NCBI RefSeq assembly: GCF_040054535.1
Contig: NC_090787.1
Span: 15,281,001-15,345,000, forward strand
Source of the DNA: Antennarius striatus
Taxonomy: Eukaryota; Chordata; Actinopteri; Lophiiformes; Antennariidae
Length of the DNA: 64,000 nt
Direction: 5' to 3'
This document shows positions 13,101 through 27,964 of this stretch, piece after piece (the first letter of the stretch is position 1; each line of letters starts with the position of its first letter). The notes beneath the pieces were generated by a model. That model was not told the origin of the DNA and searched no databases. It worked only from the letters and a program-made list of their open reading frames with translations. The translations under genes and the position numbers were made by a program.

Positions 13101-14939
13101 TGCTTTGTGAAACGGACCTCAAGCAAACCGAATCAATACACGATAATCACAAAGAACGGGAACGGTGGAAAGCGGGAATGACTGTCTGACAATCTGCCAG
13201 AGAACAGACAGCCGAGCAGAGGATAAGTAATGAGGAGGTTGGTTGATCGATGGGTGGCCACAGCAGCGCAGGTGGAGAAGAGTCTGAAGAGACAGAAGAA
13301 GCCTCTCAGATGAGGGTTTAAATGTCCTCAAACTCTTTACAGGTTTAAATTCACACCTTGATGTGAATTTAAACCATGGAGGATATTGATACTGCTCCAA
13401 CAGGAGTGTAAGTGTACTGAATACAGAACTGAATTCAACTCTTGGATGAGAGGTGAAATGTCTTCAGCCAATCTAAAACAAGTTCAGTTGATTCTTTTTT
13501 TTTTTTTTCTACATTTTTATTTTGCTAAAATTCCATAGGTCATCACAATCAGGTACCAGGAACAGCATGAAATCAAAAGCAAAAGACAGAAACCACAACT
13601 ATTCCAGATTTTCATCAATATCTGAATTCCATTGCAATTCCATCAAATACTGGCATACAATATCCATCCATACATCCCTCCGTCCATCAGCACAAATTGT
13701 TGACTGTGTTTCATGTTGTTATAATGTCATGAAAAAATATGTTTAAAAAATGTTGAACATTGTTTTACTTTTTCTAAGAAGAACAGAAAAATTCCCCATT
13801 TCTCAATGCATGCATCGGAGGGTTAAGATAAACAGAAAAGCTAAACGTTAAGAAAAATGTTAAGAAAAATGAATATTAAGTTAGACAAATAATATTCCTG
13901 TGATGCATGAATTGGTTTTGTTTGTTAATTATTAAACCTTTCCTCAGTAATGAATGTAAATGAGTGATCCCAAACAAAGTCACCAAGCAGTTTGTATTTT
14001 TTCATCACGACTTCAGCGCATGAACATTTTTGGTTCCATCATTTTGTCTTAGAATGTAAATGAGGTTCAGAGCTTGGTCCTGGTTTAGCAACAAAGGGCT
14101 TTGACAATGTGACCAGTCAATTGAATCAAAATGTGTTTACTTGGCAAAATGTAGTAATGAACACTTAAAAAAATCACGATGCTCTACTGTTTATTTTTGT
14201 AGTAACTGTCTATAAACTCTGGTATTTTTAACCAAGTAGAAAGGTCAACATCCTTTATTAATTTCTAATTGCTGAATTATTAATGGGCCTAAAAGTTACT
14301 TTTCTTCTATCCACTGATTCTATCCTTTAAAGGAGATGTCAGGTTTTACAACCTACAATACTGTGACTAGTTTGGGGACACTTGATATGAGGCGTTTCAG
14401 GAGAGAAGACATAAACGCAGGAAGCCACAGATCTGTTTGTCCTGGCCTCGTTGTCTTGAAGGTGACAAACACACGGTCCACAGGGTGGCTGGGTTAAGCA
14501 TCTCCTCTAACAAGAGGAACAAACGCATTGTGAAGTGGAACAGTCCCTCATGCCAAAACACTCATAAAGAGGCATGAACTGGCAAGTCCAGCATCTTCCC
14601 ATCTTTAGAAATAATCACTCCCTTCTGGATGTGTTTATGAGGGCAGAGGGGCCTGAGCTGTGACGCCTGCACAAAGAGCTGAGGAAGAGGAACACGATGC
14701 AGCTGATATGAACCTTGGACTCATGTGAAAAAGGCCAAGCCTGAGGTGTCATTGTGGCTTTTCCATTCCTGAAGGGCAGGTGTGTTATCTGTTGTAAATC
14801 TTTCATGGAGATCAAGGTGTGAGTGTTGTACCCTTAAATAAGGGGGATAGCAACGGCTGAAATAAGACAATCAGACAATGGCCATACCTTCACTCAGCTG
14901 TACTCCATTTCTTTTGTATATAAAGTAAAACAGAACTTA

Positions 14940-15054
14940 CAGTATTTTCCCCACCATAAGCCGTACCTAAATGCTTTTAATTTTCTTATAACCCAACAGT
15001 GCACCTTACAATCCAGTGTGCCTTATATATGGAAAAGTTTTAAAATAGGCCATT
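14940..15054 (-). mobile_element. MITE, truncated copy of the 44,349 family
   Basis: Starts with the same terminus (CAGTATTTTCC). Its interior is the reverse complement of the 44,349 copy (CAACAGTGCACCTTACAATC, AAAATAGGCCATT). The right end is missing. Confidence 0.7.
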
Positions 15055-15904
15055 GCTGAATAAGGGGACAGTAATGGTTGAAATACGAGAATCAGATGAT
15101 GTTTATTCCTTTGTTCATCCAGACTGAAGGAGGAAGCAGAGCGGAAATCCCTCTATCCATGAGAACACCGAGGGTGACTTCCTCTGCCAGAACCCCTAAA
15201 TGTTACCCACAAATCACAGCAAACTGTCACATGAGTTTCAATAGAGCTGCAACTTAAATTAATTCCACTGAAAAGATGACATATCTATCTGTAACCACAC
15301 AAAAACCATCACGCATTGGCTCATTTTACATCCACAGCTTTATAATATTAGGTGTGCTTCACATGTGCTTCAGATCAAATCATAAAAGTCAGGCATATGC
15401 AAGAAAATCGTTTATTGTACAATGCGATTATATAAGGATTGCAGTAAAATGGGATATGTGTCCCTTGGCATGGAGTTATTGTTACATCCAAGAAAAGAGA
15501 GAGGAAGGTTGGGCCCGGCTCAGCTGTGACTCCGACCAGTTAAACGCTCTTTCTGATTCAAATGAATATAACCAACGCTGGGGCCGAGGAGTCTGGACAC
15601 CACGCAGCATGCAGTCACCTCTCAAAGCAGAGCGGAACACATGTTTTTGTGAGAGACCAGGGCCGCATTTAGAAACTTGACATTGCAGGGGATGGATTGG
15701 GGCACAGACGTTTAAAATGGAAAGAATAAGATTGTTGTTTTTTTTAACATGATGAATTGTATTCCTTGTATTATTAATTGATTTTGTGCATTTAGTGTTG
15801 TTGTTTGTGTTTGTCTCGATTGCTTCATGTCGATGTGACATTCTGTCGTTCTTTGGACCTAGTTGTTTTCAATCTGGTTATCCATGAGGTAAACTAACCG
15901 TATA

Positions 15905-16020
15905 TTAATTATAAATAAATAAACAAATAAACAAACGAACAAACAAACAAACAAATAAATAAAATAAAAAACAATCAATTAATTAAAAATTAAATAAATA
16001 AATAAATTAAAAAAAATTTT
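15905..16020. repeat. A-rich (AAAT/AAAC)n tract
   Basis: Degenerate AAATAAAC-type repeats lie immediately before the tRNA-like SINE head, possibly the tail of an older insertion. Confidence 0.75.
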
Positions 16021-16030
16021 TTAAAAGGGT

Positions 16031-16102
16031 GGTGGCAGTGGCTCAGCGGTAGAGTGGGTCGTCCAATGTTCCAAGATTGGCGGTTCGATTCCCACTCCCA
16101 TT
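16031..16102 (+). mobile_element. tRNA-derived SINE head, truncated
   Basis: A box TGGCTCAGCGG at 16039-16049 and B box GGTTCGATTCC at 16082-16092, with tRNA-like spacing and text close to the copy at 41,755 (TCCAATGTTCCAAGAT). The body is missing and replaced by an ATCC array. No acceptor-stem pairing supports a functional tRNA. Confidence 0.75.
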
Positions 16103-16157
16103 CATCCATCCATCCATCCATCCATCCATCCATCCATCCATCCATCCATCCATCCAT
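16103..16157. repeat. (ATCC)n tetramer microsatellite
   Basis: About 13 units, directly following a tRNA-like SINE head, suggesting expansion within or just after the SINE. Confidence 0.95.
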
Positions 16158-17796
16158 AAGATTCTCTTCCCCAGGCTGACCAGACATCTCTTTCTCCCCA
16201 TCAACAACTCATCCTCAGGAATCCTGAGGCGTTCCCGTGCTTTATGACACATGTAATCTCTCCAGTGAGTTGTGGATCTACCCCAGTGTCTCCTCCCAGT
16301 TGGTTGTTCCCAGAAAAACCTACAAAGGGAGGTACCCTGGAGACATTCTAATCAGATGTCTGAACCACCTCAATGGGCTTTCTGGTTATTATACAGTACG
16401 TCTGTTCTTATTTGTCCTTCCTTAATCAAATTCAGTGTTTTTCACATAAAAGGTGGCATTTCTCTCTGCCAAACAACGAATGAAGAAAAACCAGAGGAGG
16501 AGGAGGAGGAGGAGGAGGGGGCATCTGTTTGGAATCCTGCTATTTGATGGACAGCAGCACATGTTAGAAATGCCTTCAGAGACACAGAGATTTGGACTGT
16601 CGTATGACATCATTACATCCATCACCTGTAACAAACCCAACCAACATGGAGGCTCCGGGCAGCGGCGGTCCCTCTGGTCCTCCTCTCTGAGGGACAGTAG
16701 GAAGGAACTGGAGAAAACAATCCCCTGGAATAATAGGGAAGCTGATTCTAAACACATGACATAGAGAAAGACACGAAAACAACATACCTCATTCAGTCTG
16801 AAGTATGTCACGTGAGCGCTGGGATACATACAAGTTACCACAGGATTGGGACGGGGTGGATTTATGCCCCTGTGGTGGTTCAAATAATTCCATGTCAAAT
16901 CCAGAGATATGTATATTTTGTCCATCCGTCTTAGAGCAACCCTTTCAAGCTGATGAATATGGTGAGGGAACATGACATGAGGAGGATTTGCTATTCCCTT
17001 TCATAATTGCTGTGGCCTTGTTTCTGTCTAAGCTTTGCGAGCCTCTGAGGACGTCTGGGGGGAAACCAGGCATGTGTTTGTTTGTCAGGAGCCCATTTAC
17101 AAGAGATCCATATTCCCAAAAACAAACCCCAAACCATCAAAGTGTTTATCTTACCCATTACATTCCAGTCAGAATAGTGTTTATGACTTGTGTTACAATG
17201 AGTAAAGAACTATCACAATATGAAAGAAATAAAGTAACATTGGGATTTAGTTATGTTTTATACAGTAGTACATGACTTTAGATCCATTCAGTAGATAGCT
17301 GGTTCATGTTAATACCAATTAATACTGGTTCCTCTGAACACAGTTTGCAGACTTTTTTGGTATGGTATAGTAGTTACTGTACGGTTTATTCTCCCTTCAG
17401 TCTGCATTTGCAGTCCTTAGAGAAACAGCCTAGAGATGCGTCCACATTGTTCTGTGGATAAATCGTGACTTTGTGCGTCTCTGTGAACTTAGTAAAAGGA
17501 GAGCATCAATGAAAGGAGCACATGAATAAACCATTCCCAGTAGAACAGCTATTTCGATTTGTCACTTCTTTTGACCCCTCACTGGGTTTTGCTATCAATA
17601 TATTTCATGAAATATGATAAGTTCATTAATAATCTGATTTAAAATTTCCTGGATTTGCAAGTTAATTACAATTTTTTTCATTGCTCCTGGTTTCCTGGTC
17701 TTGATATAAGTAGCTCATGGTGTAGATATTTGAATTGGTACCAAAACAAAATTAAGATATTAATACGACTGTTACCTCCAAATTGTCTTACTAGTG

Positions 17797-18183
17797 CACG
17801 TGTCAGACTCAAGGCCCGGGGGTCAAATGTGGCCCACCACATCATTTTATGTGGCCTGTGAGAGGATAAAAAGGTTAGTGTCTAAAAATAAATTGGTCAA
17901 AAGCGTACTTTGACCACAAACTACATTTCCCACAATGCAGTAATTAATCCTATTTTAACTCTGGCAAAAACATTTTGAACAAACTCTTTATTCATTGAAT
18001 ATTTTAGTCCTTCATTGATGGAGTTGAGTAACTTGAATAAGGGTTCTTTAACATTAAGGAGTAGTTACATTCATTTTACATTACACTGAGTTACATTACA
18101 TTACATTTCTGTTACATCTGGCCCTTTGAGGACAGACATGATGCTGATGTGGCCCTCGGTGAAAATGAGTTTGACCCCCCCTG
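17797..18183. mobile_element. hAT-like non-autonomous DNA transposon
   Basis: The left end CACGTGTCAGACTCAAGGCC and the right end (read inverted) CAGGGGGGGTCAAACTCA form decayed terminal inverted repeats. The interior text (GGTCAAATGTGGCCC, ATCTGGCCCTTTGAGG) matches a common fish dispersed repeat. The flanking octamers TACTAGTG and CTATAGTG agree at 5 of 8 positions, consistent with a decayed 8-bp target duplication as in hAT elements. Confidence 0.65.
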
Positions 18184-18554
18184 CTATAGTGTATTAAAGG
18201 CTGTTATAGAGAAATCTACCTCCAGGATCAGTCAGGAGACCAGATCATTCAGACGAGAGTTGAACCAGGTTTAACTGAGGTGTCTTTAAGGAGAGCGTCT
18301 GATGATAATGTCTCCAATAAAAATATGTACATACATATATTTTAGAATTTGGTGCACATGTTAGAACTGTCTCTAATATAAACTGTCTTTAAATATAACT
18401 TTCAATTCAAATAGTCTCTTGACTTCAATTGACCCCGATAACAGTTAAGCTGAGCCTCCGGAGGGGATAAGTTGAGCCACATGGGGGTAAACTGTGACGC
18501 AGATGTTGAAGTTAAACAGAACTTTTTCACCTCAAAACAAACTGAAAACCAGTT

Positions 18555-18905
<351 letters not shown>

Positions 18906-21900
18906 GCAAGTAAACCAATCACATCCTACCAAAGGTTCAGAGTAAACTGTCCCAGCTCACAATGTTTCATGTGGTGAATCTTTGTCTGGGTTTCTTCTTT
19001 AAATACGTGATTGTGTCGTCTTGTTGTATCACAGGCTGTTCTCTTCAAATGATCAAACTCTGATCTGTCCAAAAGAGTGTGGCATGACTAAATTTAATAA
19101 CACTAAAGGGAACAAGTTGAGCCACCTGTTCATCTTCACCCACAGCTCTTTGGCTCCAATTATCTTACTCTCAACTCAACATTTTAATAGAGTTGTAGCA
19201 TCTAGCAGTTTAAAGCTGATATCTCAGCATGTTGTGTGATATTTTTCAGTCTCGTTTGTAATTGTTCAGACATAAAAATCTTTACTCCTGACTTCTTTGT
19301 TTCTAACTTAGGATGTAGTCAATGGTCCTCTTTCAGTCACAGGGGTCAGTAAAGGTAATGACTCAAAAATGTGTCTTCACATGGCCAACTTTGTTGCTGG
19401 TTACCTAGAAACAAGTGTATTCCCTCCCACCAAGTGAGCTATTTCTGTTTAGACTTACCTCTATCTGCATATCAGTTCTCTGGTGATAGATTAAAGCCTG
19501 CATAGAAGAATATAGCTGTAGCAGGAGTCAGACTCTCAGCCAAAAGATGCTGGGATGATATCAGGCTGACAGGCAGACGCTCCCACCACAGAGCATCACA
19601 GCAGGTCCAGGTTGCAAACCTGGTGACACCACATCCGGCCCCGGAGCTCTGGCTGCACTGCAGCACAACGGGACCATTTCCTCTAATTAGTTCATTTATC
19701 AGTCAGACCCTTCACCACATGCTGCTGACACACAGCGAGGAGCTCCACTTTCATGTGGAAGCGAAACAATCCCTTCGTTTTCTCTGCTTCACATCGATTC
19801 AAGCAGCTTAACTCGAACAAAAGACATTGATTGTAATGGTTTGCCAGGTGAAAGTTTTTGCATGAGTTACATCTGATTTGATTTTAATACGAATATAAAA
19901 GTGCGATCGCCAACAGCAGAGATTTCCCATGAATCTCTCTGGAACTCATTTCTCTCAGCAGCGAGCGAGGTGTGGATGGAAACCAGGAGACAGTACGGTG
20001 GTTGCCACAGCTCAGAGTGGGTCGATCACTCCACTACCACTCACTCCACATCCTTCCATGAGCTCCACAGAGAGCTTTAACCTGGAGGGCAAGGCAGCAG
20101 CGAACACGTGGAAGTCATCTGTATATAATAAATAAAAGGCTGACCTGACATGATCATGAGAGTGCAGCTGCTCTGGGTCTTACTGTTGGATCAGAACGTG
20201 TAGCTTTCTGGATGCCACTGTGCCAAGCTTCTATAGCTGTTGCCATGGAGACCTGGAGCCTGTTACACTCCAGTTTACAAAGTGAGAATTAGCGACAGGC
20301 TACTTTCTAGGTAGAGAAAGGTGTTGCGTAAAGTAGCTAAAATATAATACTAACAAAGTGACCAGTGGTAAGGGGAGCATTCATATTATTGACACCAGGA
20401 CCTTATCTCATGCAAACAAAGTATTTTTTGGGGTCTGAACCTGCTCAGATGGCGACCGCTGCATGTCAACCTCACAGGGTCACCTGTACAGATAGATTGT
20501 GTTGTCATCCGATCACCGCAGCCATAACTCGTAACATGCATTTAAAGTGTTGAGTAAATTAGGTCAACCAAAAACTGTTCAGTGAAATGGATTCATTTGA
20601 TTGAAACGGCGTTTCACATTACTTTAAGTTTTTAAAACAACTTATTGCGTATTGACCTATTAATGCCAATGTGAATATGCTATCCACTAGCAGGTACTGC
20701 AATGCAACTTTTATTTGAGTGTTCAGAAATTCAAAGCAACTTCTTGTTTACAGTATATAAATATATGTTTCCTGACAATTTATCAGCTAAGAAAGCCTTT
20801 GTGTTTTAATTGGACGATATGATTTAATGAATCAATACTTTCCAAACTTGATTATTTAGTTTCAGTAATCAACAAATACATCAGAACTTTTTTTTTTTTT
20901 TTTAAATCGCAAATGTCTTAACTTTTACATTCTGTTTGTAGATTTGAAACAGAAACAAACCAATCCAGGGATACTTAATCGTACAAAGGTTAGCAAGGTG
21001 TGAAAACACTCACACATGACTTCACCATCACACATGAGGGGTGGGGGAATTATTAGTTTAACAGTGTGCAAGTAATGGATCATAAAGTTTTGTGTCTGGA
21101 GAAGCTTTTTTCACTCTTCTTTTTTTTAATGTCTGATGATTCACGAAACTGGAGAGCGCAGATAAAGAAGCCAAGTGCTTTGAGAATGTTTTCTCCCACT
21201 AATCCCTCTCAGATATCTAAGACAAACAAGAACGTCCTGGAAACACAGACCTGAAAACCAGATCGATCGTTCTCGCTGCCACGTCGGATCAGCTTACAAG
21301 TGCAGGTAAAGATTGTGGATCTGCTCATTTCCTCTATTTGAGCCAAAGCAGATGGATTGCACATTAAAAAGGATTTCAGACACGCAGTACGGCCATTTAT
21401 GAAGGAAAAGTGTGAAGGAGGTGACATCCTTTCAGAGAGACCACTTGAGTTCATGCAATTTGTTCTGTGGATAGATACTTAACCTTCATTTAAATAAATC
21501 TTAACAATTTCACAATTCGATTAGTGATCAAGGTTAGATGAGCTTTATAGATTCCTGTTCAGTCCACATGATGTTTACATGTCATTCCTAGCGGGAACTC
21601 ATTCTGTCTCTGCTCAGAAGGCAAAATATGCCTTACACTTCACAGATGTTTCATAACAACCTTGGTCTCAACAATACATTTACATCAGATGGATGGGAGC
21701 AGAGCATTTTATCAGACATCTGTTCATCCTGACTAATCTCAGACTGTTGGAGCTGAAGCTCCCTCACAGAACCAAATAAAGCCATGAACTGTTGCTAACA
21801 CTGCACAGTGACTTGCGGTGGACTGTCATCCAAGAATACCACATAAAATCAAATCATTCTTATAACGCTCTGCCGTCCCTGTGGCTTTGAGCGGGGGCTT

Positions 21901-24419
21901 CAGGGCTTTTAAAGGGGATACCAAATCCCTTTAAGAGACTTTGTGGCCTTGAGGTTAAGGTAACAGTTAATTGTTTCGCTTGTGTCCTGAAGATATTCTC
22001 AGTGAGCTCATGAATCAAACATGTGACTTATGCATCAAACCACATCTCCTCGTTCTTCTCATACAGCGTGCAGCCTGTGATTTATGGCTGGACAGTGGCC
22101 TGCAGAGGTGTTGGATTCAATGAAATTCAACGAAGAACATCTGGAAAGCCTATTAGCTTCGATTCACAGCTTCAGCCAGTTTGATAGTGATGGCTGATGT
22201 AAACCTGGATTTGACATGCCGGCACAAACTTCAGGGTAAAGTGTCAGCCTCATCCAGCAGACACATTTTAAGTGAGGAGGTTCATATTTTAAGTGGATCA
22301 ATATAAACGGTCCTACTTAAATCATCAGGTGAGCTAACAAGAGTCCTAAATGAGCCTCTTCCATATGTGTGTAATGTGTCCCAGATGGACTTCAATCCTG
22401 CTGCTTTTCTTTGGTTGGAAGCACGAGAGGTTCGTAATCTGAAAAATGAAAAAGGCCTTGATAGGACAAAAACATCCACACCGAAGCTGCGTGACACAGC
22501 CGGCGTTACACAAGTCATTCTAGTCAGGGATAATTGGGTAAGAAAGAGTATCGGCAGGGAGTGTCTGAACAAGGTACCCCTGCCTCCACTCATCCCAGCT
22601 CAGTAATAAGAGCATGGGGAGGTGTGTTGAAATACAACCCCGTCACTATTCATCCTCACCCCCTTGATGCAGCAACGACTAGCATGCAGCCTGCTTTTCA
22701 TTTAAGGGAATTACCTTCGGGAGGCCGACAGACGTCTCCCGAGTTGCTCTGTGTGTGTTCTCCTCATCCCTGTCTCATTAACACACACAACCCAACAAGT
22801 TTGGTCTAGCACAGCCCTATCTCTGTCCCGCTGCAGCATGCTGCATGGAGGCTGAAAAATAATGACTCACACACATTTACAAAGTCCCCAGTTCCAGCAC
22901 GGCGCTCACCAGGTCACCACAGCTCAGACCTCCAGTCTCTCTAATGAGTCGACTGCAACTTTGAGGCCACTTAAGACTGAGAGCGGAAGAACAAGACAGT
23001 TAGAAGAGAGAGCCGGGTGTCATGAAGTAAAGAAGCAGCTTAGTCTGAGTTATGACTTTCAGGAGAGATTCAGTAAAAGCTTTCCTGTCTTACCTAATAA
23101 AGGTTTTGACAGGATACAGGATTCACACTTTTAGAGTATAAAACAAGACCTGCTGTCTTACTCCAGTCTGCAGATGAGTGGTATCGCTCTTTTCTTCTGT
23201 GAAACACATTTTACAGCCATCGAAATGACCCAATTATACAATCATCTGTAGATTGGCCACTTCCTCGAGAGCACTTATGAGCGCAGGCGTCAACCCACCC
23301 CGGTGTGGATCGTATCATTTACATTTCATTAAAGCTCACTGTGAGACATCATTGATTTCTCAGTAAGCTTCGACTTTCCATGATGCAAGTTTATGAGTGT
23401 GTGTGTGGGGGGGGGGGGGGGGGCAGTGGATGTGTCACCCAACAGGAGCTGTCAGGAGCTGTCGGAGGACAGGAACCAGACCCCTCGGCCAGGAAAGACC
23501 GGGCCAGCCAGCTGTCACCTCTCTGACACTGGCTGAGACCATCCATCTGGATGTGAGGGGCCCACCATGGGCGGAGAGGTTCTCCAGGATCCCAGACGAC
23601 ATTGAAGGCAGGAATGCTCACACACCAGCAGACATGTTTCACCAGCACACGGACACACGGACCAAACGTTTGTGTGCGTCTCTGCGCGTATATACGATGC
23701 ACCGTGAAATGCATGTTTTTTGGTTAATCACCAAGCACGATCTGCACGTCTGTCTGCAAGAATCATTCCCTCGCCGACAGATCCAGGAAACAGAAGTGAC
23801 GCGCCGCCGTAAAGCTGGACAGACACAAATAAACAATTATAAATCTGGCTGTAGAGCTCTGAAGTGCAGGAACTCTGTCTCAAAGTGAGCTTGAACAGCA
23901 ATGTGGACTCTTTCTTTCCATTTACCTATGTAATAAAATAAAATAGCCCTCTGCTGACAGTAATATTAGAATCAGTGGCAAACGTCCTATGCTCCGAATT
24001 AGACACACAATAGTAGTTGATCAATCACTCGTCGTTAGCTCTCGTTGGCATTTTTACTGCTGGGATACTCATGTAAATTAAAACAGTATCGTACATGGGC
24101 CAAGCACGGAAAACATCCAGTCTGGCACGGTTTCAGGATGAAGGGTCAGAGGAGCTGCCAGACATGTGGAGAGCATTTGGACATATTCAGATTCCACATC
24201 GACCACAACAGAGCCAGACAGATTGTTATACATCTTGTTTTGGTAACATCTCATTTTCATAAAAATCTTAAATAGCCACAACTGTCTACATAATTTTGCA
24301 TCTACTTTACTCAAAGAAGTAAATGTTTCGTGATTATGCATTTGCAGTTTTCACTGAAATTCATCATGACTCCATTTATTGTCTTAAATGGACATGTGAT
24401 TTCGCTCGAAAACCAATCT

Positions 24420-24444
24420 CACACACACACACACACACACACAC
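24420..24444. repeat. (CA)12 microsatellite
   Basis: A pure CA run. Confidence 0.95.
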
Positions 24445-27400
24445 GTTCCATTTGCAGGGAAACAAATCAAAGTAGAGTTCAGGTGAAATTCAGTTTCAGG
24501 ACTTTGATGAACAAGTTAATTGAGGCACAGCTTAAATATAGGTGATCGTGGAAAATTTTTTGCAATGCTGCAAAATTGTCTGGATTTTCTTAGCATATTT
24601 TTGTGTTGAGATGGGTTGGAATTGATCTTACTTTACTTAATTTCTCTGAACAATGCTCTCTGATGAATAAATGATTGTTCTGTGGCTTATAGGATCATTA
24701 TGGTGTAAAGACAAAATGGAAATCACAAACTGGTAACAATTAACTAGACACATTTTGTCAGAAGTGAGTAAGAATAAGAATCAAGAAAAAGTTGATTACA
24801 TTAAAAAAAAACCCCAACAACCTTAAAATTGTGTTTAAGGGAAAGAATTTTTAGGATTGAAGTAAGAATCAAGAGCAAGAATGAGAAACATTGCTGGCTG
24901 AGGAACTCAACGACATTCCAAGGATGAGAGCGAGACACTGAGGTCAATGATAATATAATCTGACGAACTAGCTGAGAATGCCGTTCTGCTCCGGTGGTCT
25001 CACCATCGACCAAATCAGAATTGAAAAAGCGAATTTAGTTTGGATTGGTTTCAGTTTTCCCATAAGACAATTGGAGCAGTATGCTGTTAGTGTTTTCCAT
25101 TTTTGCCACCAGAGAATTGATTCAGATTTTGCTCGTGCACCAACTCTCATAAGCCAGCATGGCACGGTGACAGACAGCTTGTTCGTATAAAGAACTGACA
25201 ACGCTCAGCCGCTGGACTGAGAAAACCCTTTAAAACACATGCACATGACAACAGAAAACAAAAACAAAGTGCTCCTTCTCAGAAACTGTCTGTCCATGGT
25301 GCTGAAATGATAGATTTTCAGTTGTGGAGGAGGGATACGCATTCTTTTTCCTCTCCAAAGATTGTTTCGTATGGTTACTCAGTCATTTAAAAATGTAAAC
25401 AAATGGAAAACATAAGTTTCTCTGACAGCTTCGTCTAAGCAGAGTCGAGGGTATTCAAAAGTGTGTGTGAAAATTAGGGTCACATGACGTTGGCTGTTTC
25501 ACACACAAGAATGTGAAACCAGATGATGAGCGGTGTTCACTACCAGAGAATAGTCAATTAAATTTGACCTTGACTTAGTTTTCTCAAGGTCAAGGTCATC
25601 ATCTCATTTTCATCTAGAAGAAAATGGATGGATGGATGGATGTTGAGATAGTTCAGTCCGGACAAAAACAAGCGACACTGACATTTATAAAAGAAAGTTT
25701 CCTACCTCAGTCAAACCCATATTTTCTGTTGTTTGACAAGAAGTCGTTCTGTTTTGAGGCCAACCATTCTGTCTCTGTTTCATGCTTAGCAGAGTGCTCC
25801 AACTGTTTAGATGTAACATTCCAATTAAACCAGATTCTGTGCACCCGCCACAAAAATGAAAGCTGTCTCCAAAGCAAATGCCCAGAGAAAAACCAGAGTG
25901 AAAGCATGCAAACATTTTTCCTGGCCATGCAGATGAAAATATTTACTTATTGCTTTAACATTGGATATTTGTGAGGATGTGCAGGCAGTAGGAGCTGACC
26001 CAACCCCAGTCAGGTCACAGAGACATGTCTGACGGCATAATTAATGTCAATGTTGAGGAATTCAACGACACACTCACGCAAACATGGCCAGCGTTCAGCC
26101 TGGAGGCCAAATAATCACTGTTTATGTTGTGGATACTAAGATATGAAGAGGCATTTAGCAGCTCAAACGGTAAATAACATCCAGTCATAATTAAAGTCCC
26201 ATTAGTGGTGTTATGACAACATGATGGGGTGTACATTACAACAATGATCTGATCAAGTTGTTTCTGACGCCTCAGATTATTTCTGCTTCACAGACGACAA
26301 CTTAATAGCTTCAATCTTACCTGACAGCTATTTTATTTCTGTTTTGTAGGATCTGGGTGTATAAGCTATAAATTAGTAAGTCTTTCCACAGTGTTGTTGC
26401 TGCCATAGTGTGTATTAATTTTTCTGCCGTAAGGCACAGTTGAGTTTTACCTCAAGACCAAATTTTGGCAGAAAAATAAGAGTTGGAATCAAATATAGAG
26501 TCATAAACATCATCACCCAGAAGTACACTTTGTTCAGTATAATAATGATGACAAACAATGCTCTACTATCAGTTCTCATAAAAGTAGGAACCAACGACAA
26601 ATCAGGCCTTAATAGAGGTCTTTTATAGAGATAGGAGAGGGATATTATTTCATTATAATGTCTCAACCACACTTTAACAATTTATCCACATAATTATGTT
26701 GGGCCAGGTTGTACTGTCACTGTAAAGTATGGCCCCCAGAGAGCCAAGGGCTTTTATTGAGCTGATATTAATTGATTTGTCCTGACCTACCTAGACCCGG
26801 CCTCCCGGGCTCGGCTTCCTCAGAAGACTAGTGCCAAGGTCTGTCCTAACTCTGCATAAAAATAAATGAGAAGCTATGGGGCTAGTCTCTAAAACCAGGG
26901 GATATTGTTCGATTTCATGTCAGCCCTCCAGGAGGCAATTTAAACAAGCCAGCATTCTAATCAACCTGGTATAAAAAGGCCATTCTGGAGGGTGGCCCAT
27001 TATTCTTTTGTCTTTCTTCTCGCCAACAAGGCAAAAAAGAGAGGAGGGTTTTAGAGGAAAAGTGTAATTGCGTACGTATCTGAAAGAACATTACGCTCCA
27101 GTGTAATATAACTGTATGATGTGGAAAAAGGAAAACATGTATTCCTGTTTTAAAAGACTTGCCTGGTGGGCATGCAATTTTCCTGTATGTTTCAAAAATC
27201 CTTGAAAATCCCATGAATGCGTCTGGGTTGTAAGAAGTGAAGAATAAATGGAGAAGCCAGGACTCCATTGGAGGGCCGCCAGCCAGGACGTCAGCTTCCC
27301 TGCTGCCATCAACACATCGACAATGTCTCAGTGGAACCACATTGTGACCTTCGACTGAGGAGGCACAGCCCTGATCCACACAAATAATTCAATACTCTAA

Positions 27401-27964
27401 TATCCCCTTGGTATTTGTTGCGACCACAGAAATATGATAGTGTTCATTCTCTGCTTGTGCCCTGAACCCACGGGTCAGGTGGTAGCAGATCACAGACTTC
27501 TCTGTGACTCACAGGTTAAACTAATCATGCATGACTCTCTCACATGCTCCAACCAGTGCCTTTTTAAATCGACACCAGCTTGTTGACCAGCGGTTGGTGT
27601 ACCTGAGCTCCGATGGCTGAGCACCATAACTGGTTTGACTGGTGTAGATCTTCTTATCGAGACTGTGATGTAACTGTCATTACACCTGTCCTTAAACTGC
27701 ACCAGCGATCTCTCTGAACTTCCCTTAATATCTTTGAGAGTGTTCAGTCCAACACATTTTTCCATATCGCACTAATACAACTCTGAAAAATCACGTCACC
27801 CTGATTTTACACAAATATCACTTATCTGTATAAGATTTTAAAGATCTTTCACGGAATAAATGAAAGCATATCTCTTTTTTTTTCATTATGAGCGTGCATT
27901 TATTGGTGAAAATGTCCTTCAACCATTTCCAGTCTTCAACAGTAAAGCTTATGATTGATGAACA

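Larger units (their letters stand above)
2001..17790. other. Gene-free stretch with microsatellites and CNE-like blocks
   Basis: Apart from the exon-like segment at 3,765 and the repeats listed separately, no exon chain or recognisable protein is visible on either strand. Long frames here are driven by simple repeats or lack splice context. Low-repeat blocks at about 6,230-6,480, 8,440-8,720 and 10,470-10,700 have mixed composition and homeodomain/POU-like words and resemble conserved non-coding elements; conservation cannot be judged from one sequence. Confidence 0.6.

Noticed and set aside
16031..16102. Functional tRNA gene
   Set aside because: A and B boxes are present, but no 7-bp acceptor stem pairing is visible, and the same head occurs in two full SINE copies in this window.
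16422..16973. 183-codon minus-strand frame
   Set aside because: It contains a poly-Leu run from a GAG microsatellite and no recognisable domain.
23397..23888. 163-codon plus-strand frame
   Set aside because: It begins in a poly-G run, has no recognisable domain and no supporting splice or promoter context.
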